Source: Oscillospiraceae bacterium (GTDB lineage: Bacteria; Bacillota; Clostridia; Oscillospirales; Ruminococcaceae). From it: DNA of 33,693 nucleotides. The DNA is taken from the NCBI GenBank assembly GCA_029007035.1, contig JAQXHC010000003.1:1-33693 (forward strand). Direction: 5' to 3'. The position numbers and the translations under genes were made by a program. Positions within the stretch are counted from its first letter, which is position 1; each line of letters starts with the position of its first letter. This document shows, in pieces, positions 21,769 through 30,029 of this stretch. The notes under the pieces were generated by a model. The model saw only the letters and a list, made by a program, of their open reading frames with translations. It was not told the origin of the DNA and did not search any database.

Positions 21769-23136
21769 ATGATACATAAATATAAACTTGCGGGCTATAA
21801 CATCGTTCTTGATGTCAACAGCGGAGGTGTCCATGTTGTTGACGAGCTGACCTATGATTTGCTTGATAACGTAGCTCCGCCATTTGGCGAAAAATGTCCG
21901 GCGGATGTAGTTGAAAAGCTCTCGAGAAACTATGATCCGCAGGAAATCGAGACCTGCTATCAGGAAATCGCAGAGCTTACAAACGATAAAATTCTCTTTT
22001 CCGAAGACGATTACGAAAAATATGCCAGGTTCTCCGTCGCATCGCCCGTTAAGGCTATGTGTCTGAATATCGCCCATGACTGCAACCTGAGATGTAAATA
22101 CTGTTTCGCCTCCACTGGCGATTTCGGTGGCGGACGCAAGCTCATGAGCTTTGAAACCGGAAAGCACGCAATTGATTTTCTTCTTGAAAAATCGGGTGAC
22201 CGTCAGAACCTTGAACTTGATTTCTTCGGCGGCGAACCGCTTATGAACTTTGATACAGTGAAGAAAATCGTTGAATACGCAAGAAGCCGCGAAGCTGAAT
22301 ACGGCAAGAAATTCCGCTTCACAATTACCACAAACGGACTCCTCCTCGATGACGATAAAATAGACTTTATCAATAAGGAAATGTCAAACGTTGTTCTGTC
22401 AATTGACGGACGAAAGAAAATAAACGACTATTTCCGTGTACGGGTAGACGGCACAGGCTCCTATGAAAAAATACTGCCCATGTTTAAGAAGCTTGTGGAT
22501 AAGCGCGGCGATAAGGAATACTATGTACGCGGTACATTCACGAATCACAACCTCGATTTCTCGGAAGATGTTTTCAGTCTCTACGACGCAGGCTTCGACC
22601 AGATATCCGTCGAGCCGGTAGTATGCGACGCATCGGAGGAATACGCTCTTACCGAAAAGAATATTCCTGCTGTTTTTGCTGAATATGAGAGACTGGCACA
22701 GAGAATCCTCGACGCTGAAAAACAGGGAAAAAAATTCAATTTCTTCCACTTCATGCTTGACCTTGACCAGGGTCCATGTGCTATAAAGCGTCTCAGAGGA
22801 TGCGGATGCGGCAACGACTATGTTGCAATCACTCCTGACGGCGATATTTACCCGTGTCACCAGTTCGTGGGAATCGACGAATATAAAATGGGCAACATCG
22901 ACGAGGGTACATTCAACCTCGATATGAAGAAAGAATTCGCCAATGCACATGTCTACTCGAAACCCGAATGCCGTAAATGCTGGGCAAAATTCTATTGCAG
23001 CGGCGGCTGTAATGCAAACAATTACCAGTACAACGGCGATATTCATGACGCTTACAAAATGACATGCCAATTCGAGAAAAAGCGTCTTGAATGCGCGATT
23101 ATGCTCAAAGCGGCTAAATTCTGCGCAGAGGAATAA
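21769..23136 (+). CDS. scfB: SCIFF peptide maturase, radical SAM/SPASM protein
   Basis: A 455-residue radical SAM enzyme that should form thioether bonds in the SCIFF peptide. The N-terminal 90 residues are the peptide-binding (RRE-like) region. The SAM cluster motif CNLRCKYC has cysteines at 105, 109 and 112, followed by DFFGGEPLMNF. The SPASM region for auxiliary clusters includes CGCGNDYVAITPDGDIYPCHQF and CRKCWAKFYCSGGC, then a final Cys near 430. It starts two bases after the TIR gene with an AAAGGATT site, implying coupling, and tmk follows four bases after its stop. Confidence 0.95.
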   Translation: MIHKYKLAGYNIVLDVNSGGVHVVDELTYDLLDNVAPPFGEKCPADVVEKLSRNYDPQEIETCYQEIAELTNDKILFSEDDYEKYARFSVASPVKAMCLNIAHDCNLRCKYCFASTGDFGGGRKLMSFETGKHAIDFLLEKSGDRQNLELDFFGGEPLMNFDTVKKIVEYARSREAEYGKKFRFTITTNGLLLDDDKIDFINKEMSNVVLSIDGRKKINDYFRVRVDGTGSYEKILPMFKKLVDKRGDKEYYVRGTFTNHNLDFSEDVFSLYDAGFDQISVEPVVCDASEEYALTEKNIPAVFAEYERLAQRILDAEKQGKKFNFFHFMLDLDQGPCAIKRLRGCGCGNDYVAITPDGDIYPCHQFVGIDEYKMGNIDEGTFNLDMKKEFANAHVYSKPECRKCWAKFYCSGGCNANNYQYNGDIHDAYKMTCQFEKKRLECAIMLKAAKFCAEE

Positions 23137-23140
23137 AATT

Positions 23141-23803
23141 ATGCAGGGAAAATTATTCGTTTTAGAAGGACTCGACGGTAGCGGGAAGGCAACTCAGTCG
23201 GAAAAATTATATAATTACCTTAAAGACCTCGGTAAGAGCGTAACTAAAGTTTCGTTTCCGAATTACGAAAGTCCCTCCTCCTCGCTTGTCAGAATGTATC
23301 TCGCGGGACAATTCGGAACTGACCCTGACTCGGTAAATCCCTATGCATCGTCGAGTTTCTATGCCTGCGACCGTTTTGCAAGCTACAAGAGCGAATGGGA
23401 ACAGAAATACAAAAAAGGCGAAATAATAATTGCCGATCGTTATACCACATCCAATGCCATACATCAGTGCGCAAAGCTGCCGAAGGATAAATGGGGTGGT
23501 TACCTGAAATGGCTTTTCGACTACGAATACAACCTGATGGGTATTCCTGCTCCGGATTCGGTAATCTATCTCCGTGTCGACCCGGAAATAAGCCAGCAGC
23601 TCATGAGCAAGCGTTACTGCAATGATGAGAGCAAAAAAGATATACACGAAAAAAATCCCGAGTACCTTATACGCTCCCGCAAAGCCGCAGACTACTGTGC
23701 AGAATCTTTCGGCTGGAAAACAATCGAATGCACCTCCGGCAGCAAAATAAGAACAGTCGAAGAGATATTCGGAGATATAAAAAGAGTGCTCAGCATCGGG
23801 TGA
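23141..23803 (+). CDS. tmk: Thymidylate kinase
   Basis: A 220-residue dTMP kinase making dTDP. The P-loop EGLDGSGKATQ is at about residues 9-19 (Ala where Ser or Thr is common), VSFPNYESP and the DR motif in IIADRYTTSN follow, and the lid/LID-like region with SKKDIHEKNPEYL is present. The frame extends upstream inside scfB, but the ATG at 23141 has a GAGGAA site overlapping the scfB end and gives the usual length. It is co-transcribed with scfB. Confidence 0.93.
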   Translation: MQGKLFVLEGLDGSGKATQSEKLYNYLKDLGKSVTKVSFPNYESPSSSLVRMYLAGQFGTDPDSVNPYASSSFYACDRFASYKSEWEQKYKKGEIIIADRYTTSNAIHQCAKLPKDKWGGYLKWLFDYEYNLMGIPAPDSVIYLRVDPEISQQLMSKRYCNDESKKDIHEKNPEYLIRSRKAADYCAESFGWKTIECTSGSKIRTVEEIFGDIKRVLSIG

Positions 23804-23885
23804 TAAACACATGATATACTCTTATCTTTGTTAAATTCACCAATACGAAACAACACTTTTATTTATAAACTGTTTATTTTTTCTG

Positions 23886-23915
23886 TTGACAATTTAAACC
23901 GTTCTGTGATATACT
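23886..23915 (+). promoter_or_regulatory. Promoter of the UDP-sugar pyrophosphorylase gene
   Basis: Perfect TTGACA (23886-23891) and TATACT (23910-23915) with an 18-bp spacer and an extended TGA before the -10. Confidence 0.75.
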
Positions 23916-23978
23916 TAATTATAGAATTCAAACGCCGAATAAACTTCGTTTCAATTTTTTACGATATAGGAGTACATA

Positions 23979-25193
23979 ATGTTGGATTTAATTACAGAAA
24001 AGCTCGCTATTCTCAATCAGACACATCTTCTGAAATTTTATAATGAACTGGATAATTCAAAACAGAAAAAACTTCTGAAACAAATTGATTGTCTTGACCT
24101 TTCAGTTCTCGATGAAAAAATATTAAATAATAAACGAGGAACGTTTTCTCCTCCGTTTGCCATGAGCATTGATGAGATAGAACGTAAGAAGGATTATTAT
24201 ATCCGGATTGGTTTGCAGGCTGTCCGTGACGGAAAAATTGGTGCTGTTCTGCTTGCAGGCGGTCAGGGAAGCCGTCTCGGATTTGAAAAACCAAAGGGTA
24301 TGTTCAATATAGGAATAAACAAGGAGCTTTATATCTTCGAGTGCCTTATCAACAATATCCTTGAGGTAGTAAGAGAAGCAGGAGCCTGGATTCCTCTTTT
24401 CATCATGACAAGTACGCAAAACGACCATGATACGAAGGCATTCTTTGAGGAACACAATTACTTTGGCTACAGCAAAGCAAATATAATGTTTTTCGTTCAG
24501 GAGCAGTTTCCCACTATTGATTTAAACGGAAAACTCATGCTGTCAGACAAGGGCACGGTATCTACTGCTCCCAACGGAAACGGCGGCTGGTATTCATCAA
24601 TGGTCAGATCCGGCGTTTTCAAAATTCTAAAGGACAACAAGCTCGAATGGCTGAATGTCTTTGCCGTTGATAATGTTCTTCAGAAAATCGCAGATCCATG
24701 CTTTATCGGAGCGGTAATCGACTCCGGAAGTTCTTCAGGCTCAAAGGTCGTCGCAAAAGCCGCCCCTGACGAGCGTGTGGGAGTTATGTGTCTTGAGGAC
24801 GGGAAACCCTCAATCGTAGAATATTATGAAATGACTGATGAAATGCTCAACAGCCGTGAACCGGACGGCAGCCTTTCTTACAACTATGGGGTGATTCTGA
24901 ACTATCTGTTCAGAATCAGCGACCTTGACAAAGCTTTAAAGATTAAGCTTCCGATTCACAAAGCGTTTAAGAAAATCAACTATATTGACGAAAACGGCAA
25001 TTATCAAAATCCCGATGAACCTAACGCTTATAAGTTCGAAACGCTTGTCCTTGATATGGTCAAGATTCAGGACAGCTGTCTCGCTTTTGAAGTTGACAGA
25101 AAGCGCGAATTTGCCCCGGTAAAAAACAAAACCGGTGTCGATTCCGTTGAAAGTGCAAGAGAGCTTTTGAAGCTTAACAATATTGAAATATGA
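23979..25193 (+). CDS. UDP-sugar pyrophosphorylase, eukaryotic UAP1-like
   Basis: A 404-residue UDPGP-family uridylyltransferase. Marks are LLAGGQGSRLGFEKPKG (nucleotide-binding, about residues 92-108), FVQEQFPTID, TAPNGNGGWYSSM, NVFAVDNVLQKIADP and VEYYEM. These match the UAP1/AGX1 group, which makes UDP-GlcNAc or UDP-GalNAc from UTP and the sugar 1-phosphate, rather than the bacterial GlmU fold. Some bacterial members use glucose 1-phosphate, so the sugar is not certain. TAGGAG precedes the ATG; it has its own promoter and terminator. Nothing in the neighbourhood indicates the pathway. Confidence 0.9.
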   Translation: MLDLITEKLAILNQTHLLKFYNELDNSKQKKLLKQIDCLDLSVLDEKILNNKRGTFSPPFAMSIDEIERKKDYYIRIGLQAVRDGKIGAVLLAGGQGSRLGFEKPKGMFNIGINKELYIFECLINNILEVVREAGAWIPLFIMTSTQNDHDTKAFFEEHNYFGYSKANIMFFVQEQFPTIDLNGKLMLSDKGTVSTAPNGNGGWYSSMVRSGVFKILKDNKLEWLNVFAVDNVLQKIADPCFIGAVIDSGSSSGSKVVAKAAPDERVGVMCLEDGKPSIVEYYEMTDEMLNSREPDGSLSYNYGVILNYLFRISDLDKALKIKLPIHKAFKKINYIDENGNYQNPDEPNAYKFETLVLDMVKIQDSCLAFEVDRKREFAPVKNKTGVDSVESARELLKLNNIEI

Positions 25194-25207
25194 TGTAACA
25201 TAATATC

Positions 25208-25246
25208 ACGCCGAGACCATAAATGATCTCGGCGTATTTATTTTTT
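25208..25246. terminator. Terminator of the pyrophosphorylase gene
   Basis: A perfect 9-bp stem (ACGCCGAGA with TCTCGGCGT, 10-base loop) followed by ATTTATTTTTT. The convergent catalase remnant ends right beside it. Confidence 0.85.
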
Positions 25247-25785
25247 CAGCGGCGGCGACCGCAGTTTTTGTCAAATGCGGGATTGCAGGCATAAAAATTC
25301 TTGGAATTCAGATTGTCCTGCGTTATTCGCAGTGCCTCACCAAAGCGTTGGAAGTGTACTATCTCCCTTTCTCTGAGGAATCTTATCGGATCACGGACAT
25401 CAGCATCATCCGCAAGACGAAGAATATTCTCATACGTCGCTCTCGCTTTCTGCTCTGCTGCCATGTCCTCGGTAAGGTCGGTTACAACGTCACCCTTGGA
25501 CTGGAAATATGCTGCGGTAAACGGTACTCCCGACGCTCCGGCAGGATAAATTCCCATTGTATGATCAACAAAATATGTGTCAAATCCGTTTGCCTTTATT
25601 TCATCGATGCTCAGACCTTTAGTCAACTGATAAAGTATTGCCGAAATGATTTCTACGTGTGCAAGTTCTTCTGTACCTGCATTGGTGACTAATTTGCACC
25701 TTTGCCTGTTGAGATTCAGCTTCTGTGTTATGTATATAAAACCGGAGACTGCCTTTGAAATCGTATGGTGAACTGAAAACTGCAA
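25246..25785 (-). pseudogene. Manganese catalase / CotJC-like, decayed N-terminus
   Basis: The open frame (179 residues) matches manganese catalases of the CotJC type from TNAGTEELAHVE onward: Glu40 and His43 are metal ligands, MAAEQKARATYEN and REIVHFQRF carry the next Glu and His. The first 30 residues do not match: the usual N-terminal block with the first metal-binding Glu (GGPDGEL-type) is missing, there is no ATG and no ribosome site (only a TTG), and an SLR segment expected here lies in another frame. A terminator-like hairpin sits just upstream (25797). It is therefore most likely 5'-truncated and frameshifted. CotJC is a spore-coat catalase in Bacillus; there is no cotJB partner here. 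Confidence 0.7.
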
Positions 25786-25796
25786 GATAAATAATC

Positions 25797-25838
25797 AGGC
25801 TCCTGCTTTTCTTTAAAATCGCAGGAGCCTTTGTTTTT
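25797..25838 (+). terminator. Orphan terminator-like hairpin upstream of the catalase remnant
   Basis: A perfect 10-bp stem (AGGCTCCTGC with GCAGGAGCCT, 14-base loop) followed by TTGTTTTT on the plus strand. No plus-strand gene precedes it, which suggests rearrangement near the catalase 5' end. Confidence 0.55.
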
Positions 25839-25996
25839 CAGCAGCTCAACCATTTGAGAGTACGCCGTTTCAACAGCAAGAAAAGCAGAATTTTTCTCAG
25901 AAAATGCCGTTTTAAGTTTTTTTCAGAATTTTTGATATTTACATTTTAGAGTACAGAAAAACTTTGTGCCGAAAGCTTAACAGCCAGCAGCTTTAA

Positions 25997-26701
25997 TCAT
26001 TTTATGCCGTTGGCTTGGCAGAATTCCGTCCACCACCGTTCACGGTCAAAGGCAGTCATATTCTCCCATTCTTCCTCACGCCGTCCGATTTCAGCGTAAG
26101 ACTCCCAGTCATCAACACCGATACAGTCGTTGCCGTTTTCATCGACACAGGGTATGCAGTCATCTTCCAGGTCATGATATATGAACTTATGGCGTATAAG
26201 CTTTTCAAAGGTGGCATAGTCAATCAGATGTCCCTGATAAGTTTTCATTCTGCCATAGGCATTGGCAAGCGTTTCAGCAACGCTTTCGTAGTCGCTGCGG
26301 TTGCGGCTGTAATAAAGCTCGCTAAGGATAACCGTCAAAATTTTATCCTGAATGGTCAGCGTTACAGTATCCAGTTCTTCGTTGGATTTGACAACTGTGT
26401 CGATATTTCTAACGACATTTGCAAGCTCGGTTATTGTGTTATCAGTGAAGCCTGTTGAAGTTTTTCCGTTTGCAACCAGATAGTCGGTTGATACGCCGAA
26501 ATAGTCTGCAAGCTTGCGGATAATGATTGCGGAGGGCACGCTTGCAGCAGAAGCATAGCTGCGGAGTGTCTTTCCGTCCACGCCTATTTCAGTTGCAGCC
26601 TTGTTGATGCTTACGTCCTTTGCAGCAAGCAGATTGTTGAATTTTGCAGCGAACTCCTTTTTCCAGAGCGCTTCATCAATGTCATAATTGTTTGTCAGCA
26701 T
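25997..26701 (-). CDS. XRE-family regulator, divergent from the RNA ligase operon
   Basis: A 234-residue protein. Residues 12-75 form an XRE helix-turn-helix (WKKEFAAKFNNLL, KAATEIGVDGKTLRSYASAAS, IRKLADYFGVSTDYL). The remaining 160 residues are helical and acidic, rich in Trp and Tyr near the end (EEEWENMTAFDRERWW), possibly a sensing domain. ATG 26701 is preferred over 26707 because AAAGGAAG abuts the latter. It is divergent from the five-gene RNA ligase cluster, with a 16-bp perfect palindrome in the gap, so it probably controls that cluster. The trigger is unknown. Confidence 0.85.
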   Translation of the reverse strand: MLTNNYDIDEALWKKEFAAKFNNLLAAKDVSINKAATEIGVDGKTLRSYASAASVPSAIIIRKLADYFGVSTDYLVANGKTSTGFTDNTITELANVVRNIDTVVKSNEELDTVTLTIQDKILTVILSELYYSRNRSDYESVAETLANAYGRMKTYQGHLIDYATFEKLIRHKFIYHDLEDDCIPCVDENGNDCIGVDDWESYAEIGRREEEWENMTAFDRERWWTEFCQANGIK

Positions 26702-26737
26702 ATACATCTTCCTTTCATTTCAGTCGGGAGTAAACCC

Positions 26738-26753
26738 ATGGAGTATACTCCAT
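26738..26753. promoter_or_regulatory. Perfect 16-bp palindrome, candidate operator
   Basis: ATGGAGTATACTCCAT is a perfect palindrome about 35 bp before the regulator ATG. Its core GAGTATAC recurs at 26868-26875 beside the RNA ligase start, fitting a regulator with two sites in the divergent region. Confidence 0.65.
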
Positions 26754-26846
26754 AGACTTTCAGATTTTCATGTGATAAAATATTACTAGCAGCTGTATTC
26801 AGGGGAATTATCTCGATTCTCGGGAGTGTCTACCTGATATTATACG

Positions 26847-26876
26847 GTAGGACTCTTGATTTGTCAAGAGTATACC
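26847..26876. promoter_or_regulatory. Second inverted repeat before the RNA ligase gene
   Basis: ACTCTTGA (26852-26859) and TCAAGAGT (26864-26871) are perfect arms, extended outward by GGTA and TACC. It contains the GAGTATAC core. It lies just upstream of the AGGAGG site of the RNA ligase, after a TATTAT that may be the -10 box (26838-26843). Confidence 0.5.
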
Positions 26877-26897
26877 GAAAAAAAGGAGGAATAATAT

Positions 26898-27824
26898 ATG
26901 TTACAACATAAGACTTATATGGATATAATGGTGATGAACGATGAATTCAAAGAGGATTTTTCGGTTGGAGACCGTATTATCATTGAAGAAAAACTTGATG
27001 GAGCAAATGCAAGCTTTCAATATGATTCTAAAAGCGATACTGTTGTGTGTTTCAGTCGCAACAAGCAACTTGATGAGAAAAATAATCTGCGTGGATTTTA
27101 TGATTGGGTACAAAAGTTGGACAGGAATAGGATTCATGCCGTTCTAGGAAACAATTTGCGTGTGTTCGGAGAATGGCTTGTCAAGCATACGGTAAAATAT
27201 CCCGATGAATGCCTTAATACCCTCTATATCTTCGATGTCTTTGATATGGAAAGACATATCTATCTGCCTCAGTCAGAAGCAAAGGAAATAGCAGATAAGC
27301 TTGGAATACCATTTGTCCCGATTTTCTTTGACGGAAAGTTCAAAAGCTGGGAGGATATAACGCCGTTAATAGGCAAAACAGCTATGGGCGGAGAAATCGG
27401 AGAAGGAATTATAATCAAGAATATGACGAAGCTTAATAGCTCAACGACAACTAAGGCAGTATATACAAAGCTGGTACATGAAAGGTTTTCAGAGGTGTTC
27501 CGGAAGTCAAGAGAACGCCGCAAGGAAAACGCTGAGCAGCGAAAAGTGAGAATGCAGGGAATTGAGATGACAGAACGTATTGTAACTCCGGCACGAGTTG
27601 AAAAAATACTCAATAAGCTGGTAGACGAGGGTATTCTTCCCGAAAATTATTCTTTAAAAGAGATGCAGATAATCTGTAAGAATCTCCCCTCAGCAGTGTA
27701 CTACGACTGTATGAAAGAAGAGCCTGAAACTGTCAACAGCGTGGATAATTTCGGCAAGCACTGCGGCGCTGTATCACTGAAGCTTGCAAAGGAGATAGTG
27801 ACAAGGAGGTCGGAACATGAGTAA
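26898..27824 (+). CDS. RNA ligase (Rnl2-like, nucleotidyltransferase fold)
   Basis: A 308-residue ATP-dependent ligase of the RNA_ligase family. Motif I is EEKLDGAN with adenylated Lys32; SRN near residue 53 is motif Ia; RVFGEW near 95 is motif III, LYIFDVF IIIa, GEGIIIKN near 175 motif IV and YTKLV near 196 motif V. The C-terminal 110 residues are helical, as in T4 Rnl2 relatives. It would seal 5'-phosphate to 3'-hydroxyl ends in RNA. A GGAGG site precedes the ATG. It opens the cluster and overlaps the Thg1-like gene by 8 bases. Confidence 0.9.
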   Translation: MLQHKTYMDIMVMNDEFKEDFSVGDRIIIEEKLDGANASFQYDSKSDTVVCFSRNKQLDEKNNLRGFYDWVQKLDRNRIHAVLGNNLRVFGEWLVKHTVKYPDECLNTLYIFDVFDMERHIYLPQSEAKEIADKLGIPFVPIFFDGKFKSWEDITPLIGKTAMGGEIGEGIIIKNMTKLNSSTTTKAVYTKLVHERFSEVFRKSRERRKENAEQRKVRMQGIEMTERIVTPARVEKILNKLVDEGILPENYSLKEMQIICKNLPSAVYYDCMKEEPETVNSVDNFGKHCGAVSLKLAKEIVTRRSEHE

Positions 27825-28593
27825 AATCAGTCTGGGAGAGCGAATGAAACGCTATGAAGATGTGTCCCGATACTACCTTATGCGGAGAAATCCTGTAATT
27901 ATCCGTCTGGACGGCAAGAGCTTCCACAGCTTTACCCGAGGATTTCTGAAGCCTTATGACGAGATTCTGATAAAGGTCATGCAGCAGACCTTACAGATGC
28001 TTTGCGACAGTATAGAGGGCTGTGTTATCGGCTATACCCAGTCTGATGAGATATCGCTTGTGCTGTGTGATTACCGCCGGCTTGACAGCGAGGCGTGGTT
28101 TGACTATAATATTCTTAAGCTATGCTCTGTATCTGCCAGCATGACAACCGCAGCCTTTAACAGGTTTTTCCGGCAGATGACTGAGGGTATGGGCGGAGTA
28201 TATGAAAAACGGCTTGACAAAGCGTTTTTTGATGCAAGAGCTTTTTCACTGCCAAAAGAGGAGGTAAACAACTACTTCGTATGGTGGCAGAGAGATGCTG
28301 TACGCAATTCAGTCAGGGCAACAGCACAGGCTTATTTCAGCAGCAAGCAGCTTCATGGCGTTTCCCGTGAGCAGTCACTGGAAATGCTGAAAGCAGAACG
28401 GTCAGTGGACTGGAACAGCTTTCCGCTTCATCTTCAGAGAGGAAGCTGCTGCATAAAAGTGCCGCAGCTGCTTAATGAAGGTACGGAACGTGAGGTTCTC
28501 AGAAAGGTATGGAAACTTGATGAGGAGATTCCGATTTTCTCAGATAATCCTGACTATGTGAACAGCTGTATTCAGTTCGGAGATGAAGTATGA
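27817..28593 (+). CDS. Thg1-like protein (3'-5' RNA polymerase)
   Basis: A 258-residue member of the tRNA-His guanylyltransferase family. The metal-binding Asp32 is in IRLDGKSFHSFTRG and the second catalytic Asp77 in GYTQSDEISLV; the fold continues with FDARAF and WWQRDAVRNSVRATAQAYFS. Bacterial Thg1-like proteins add nucleotides in the 3'-5' direction to repair tRNA 5' ends. GGAGG precedes the ATG inside the RNA ligase gene, and the end overlaps the next gene by four bases. The pairing with an RNA ligase strongly implies RNA end repair. Confidence 0.93.
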   Translation: MSKISLGERMKRYEDVSRYYLMRRNPVIIRLDGKSFHSFTRGFLKPYDEILIKVMQQTLQMLCDSIEGCVIGYTQSDEISLVLCDYRRLDSEAWFDYNILKLCSVSASMTTAAFNRFFRQMTEGMGGVYEKRLDKAFFDARAFSLPKEEVNNYFVWWQRDAVRNSVRATAQAYFSSKQLHGVSREQSLEMLKAERSVDWNSFPLHLQRGSCCIKVPQLLNEGTEREVLRKVWKLDEEIPIFSDNPDYVNSCIQFGDEV

Positions 28594-29120
28594 TTTTTTT
28601 TACAAGTGATCTTCATTTAGGACATGAGGGTATTTTGAAGTACTGTCACCGTCCTTTTGCAAGTGTTGAAGAAATGAACAGAACTCTTATCAGGAATTAT
28701 AATGCTGTTGTGACCCCTGATGATACTGTGTATATTCTCGGAGACCTCAGCTACAAAATTCCTGTTTCTGAGGCGAACGAAATGATAAGCAGACTTAATG
28801 GTCACAAGCACCTGATACGTGGCAATCACGACAAAAGCTATGACGAAAGCCTGTTTGAGGAGATTTGCGATTACAGGCAGATTTTCGAGTGCGGCAGGCA
28901 CTTTACGCTGATGCACTACCCTATGCTTGAATGGGCAAAGATGCGGAATAAGAGTATTCAGCTGCACGGACACAGTCATAATGAGGGTATGGAGTATAAC
29001 CTTAGCTGCAAAGCACAGGGTATCCGCAGATATGATGTGGGTGTGGACGCAAACGGATATTATCCGGTATCAATCAGCACGATACTTAATTTTATTGATA
29101 TGTTTAACCATTCTCTTTAG
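28590..29120 (+). CDS. Calcineurin-like metallophosphoesterase
   Basis: A 176-residue metallophosphoesterase. The metal and catalytic motifs are FTSDLHLGHEG (residues 4-14), ILGDLS near 49, RGNHD near 76, MHYP near 110 and HGHSHN near 125. Such enzymes remove phosphates from nucleic acid ends or nucleotides. It overlaps the Thg1-like gene by ATGA and is followed by the PARG-like gene after 46 bases. In this cluster it could clear 2',3'-cyclic or 3'-phosphate ends before ligation. Confidence 0.9.
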   Translation: MIFFTSDLHLGHEGILKYCHRPFASVEEMNRTLIRNYNAVVTPDDTVYILGDLSYKIPVSEANEMISRLNGHKHLIRGNHDKSYDESLFEEICDYRQIFECGRHFTLMHYPMLEWAKMRNKSIQLHGHSHNEGMEYNLSCKAQGIRRYDVGVDANGYYPVSISTILNFIDMFNHSL

Positions 29121-29166
29121 CTTCGGCAGTACAAGTCTGCCGGATTAGTGTTAGGAGGAACAAGTA

Positions 29167-30027
29167 ATGCAAAGAAGATATCATGATGCAGAGCGTAGAG
29201 CTGCAATTTTTGAGGATACAATGGATATGTGCTGGAATAATCCGGTACTGTCAGACGCCATTGATGATACGGTTGTGCGAACTGTAGTTTATGGTGCTGA
29301 TACGTCTTTAAAAGATGTAAAGGCAGGCTTTGCCGAAACTAAGATAACTGTCACTGATGAGCGTTCTCTTGCGGCGGCACAGAGACTTCACGGTGAGTTT
29401 CATGACAGCCGTATTGCTGTACTGAATTTTGCATCAGCTACAAATCCGGGCGGCGGAGTGAAGTCAGGAAGTTCTGCACAGGAGGAGTCAATCTGCCGGT
29501 GCAGTACTCTTTATCAGTGCCTTGATACAAACAGCCTGATGAGAGAATTTTACGGTATGCACAGGAAAAGAAGTGACCTCAGATATACCGATACCTGTAT
29601 TTATACACCTGATATCATTGCTTTTAAAAGCGATACAATGTTTCCGGAACTTATGAACAAAAGCGACTGGTTCAAGGTGGATATTATTACCTGCGCGGCA
29701 CCGAATCTGAGAAAGATACCCTACAACCGTATGAATCCGGGCAAAGGAAAGGCTATCAGTCTGAGTGATGATGAACTGCTGGAGATTCATATAAAACGTG
29801 GCAGGCACATATTGTCTGCTGCAATTGAAAACGGTGCGGATATAATGGTACTGGGGGCGTTCGGCTGCGGAGCTTTTGCCAATAACCCTGAAGTGGTGGC
29901 AAAGGCGTATAAGAAACTGCTCACAGAGTTTGCAGGCTGTTTCAGAGCGGTATGCTTTGCAGTTTACTGTCCGCCCCATGATATGACAAATTACAGGATA
30001 TTTTCAGAAATCATTGGAGATGATTGA
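29167..30027 (+). CDS. PARG-like macrodomain protein (TIGR02452 type)
   Basis: A 286-residue protein with a bacterial poly(ADP-ribose) glycohydrolase-type macrodomain. Marks are LNFASATNPGGGVKSGSSAQEE with the catalytic tandem Glu (about residues 93-114), RCSTLYQCL, ITCAAPNLR and GAFGCGAFANNPE near 237-249. It should remove ADP-ribose from proteins or nucleic acids. AGGAGGAAC precedes the ATG. A hairpin CGGCAG/CTGCCG without a T run lies in the 46-base gap before it. Its place among RNA-end enzymes suggests reversal of ADP-ribosylated RNA or NAD-derived modifications. Confidence 0.9.
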   Translation: MQRRYHDAERRAAIFEDTMDMCWNNPVLSDAIDDTVVRTVVYGADTSLKDVKAGFAETKITVTDERSLAAAQRLHGEFHDSRIAVLNFASATNPGGGVKSGSSAQEESICRCSTLYQCLDTNSLMREFYGMHRKRSDLRYTDTCIYTPDIIAFKSDTMFPELMNKSDWFKVDIITCAAPNLRKIPYNRMNPGKGKAISLSDDELLEIHIKRGRHILSAAIENGADIMVLGAFGCGAFANNPEVVAKAYKKLLTEFAGCFRAVCFAVYCPPHDMTNYRIFSEIIGDD

Positions 30028-30029
30028 AA

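Noticed and set aside
29124..29142. Terminator between the phosphoesterase and PARG genes
   Set aside because: CGGCAG/CTGCCG can pair but there is no T run after it, so it is more likely an mRNA processing or stabilising hairpin, or chance.
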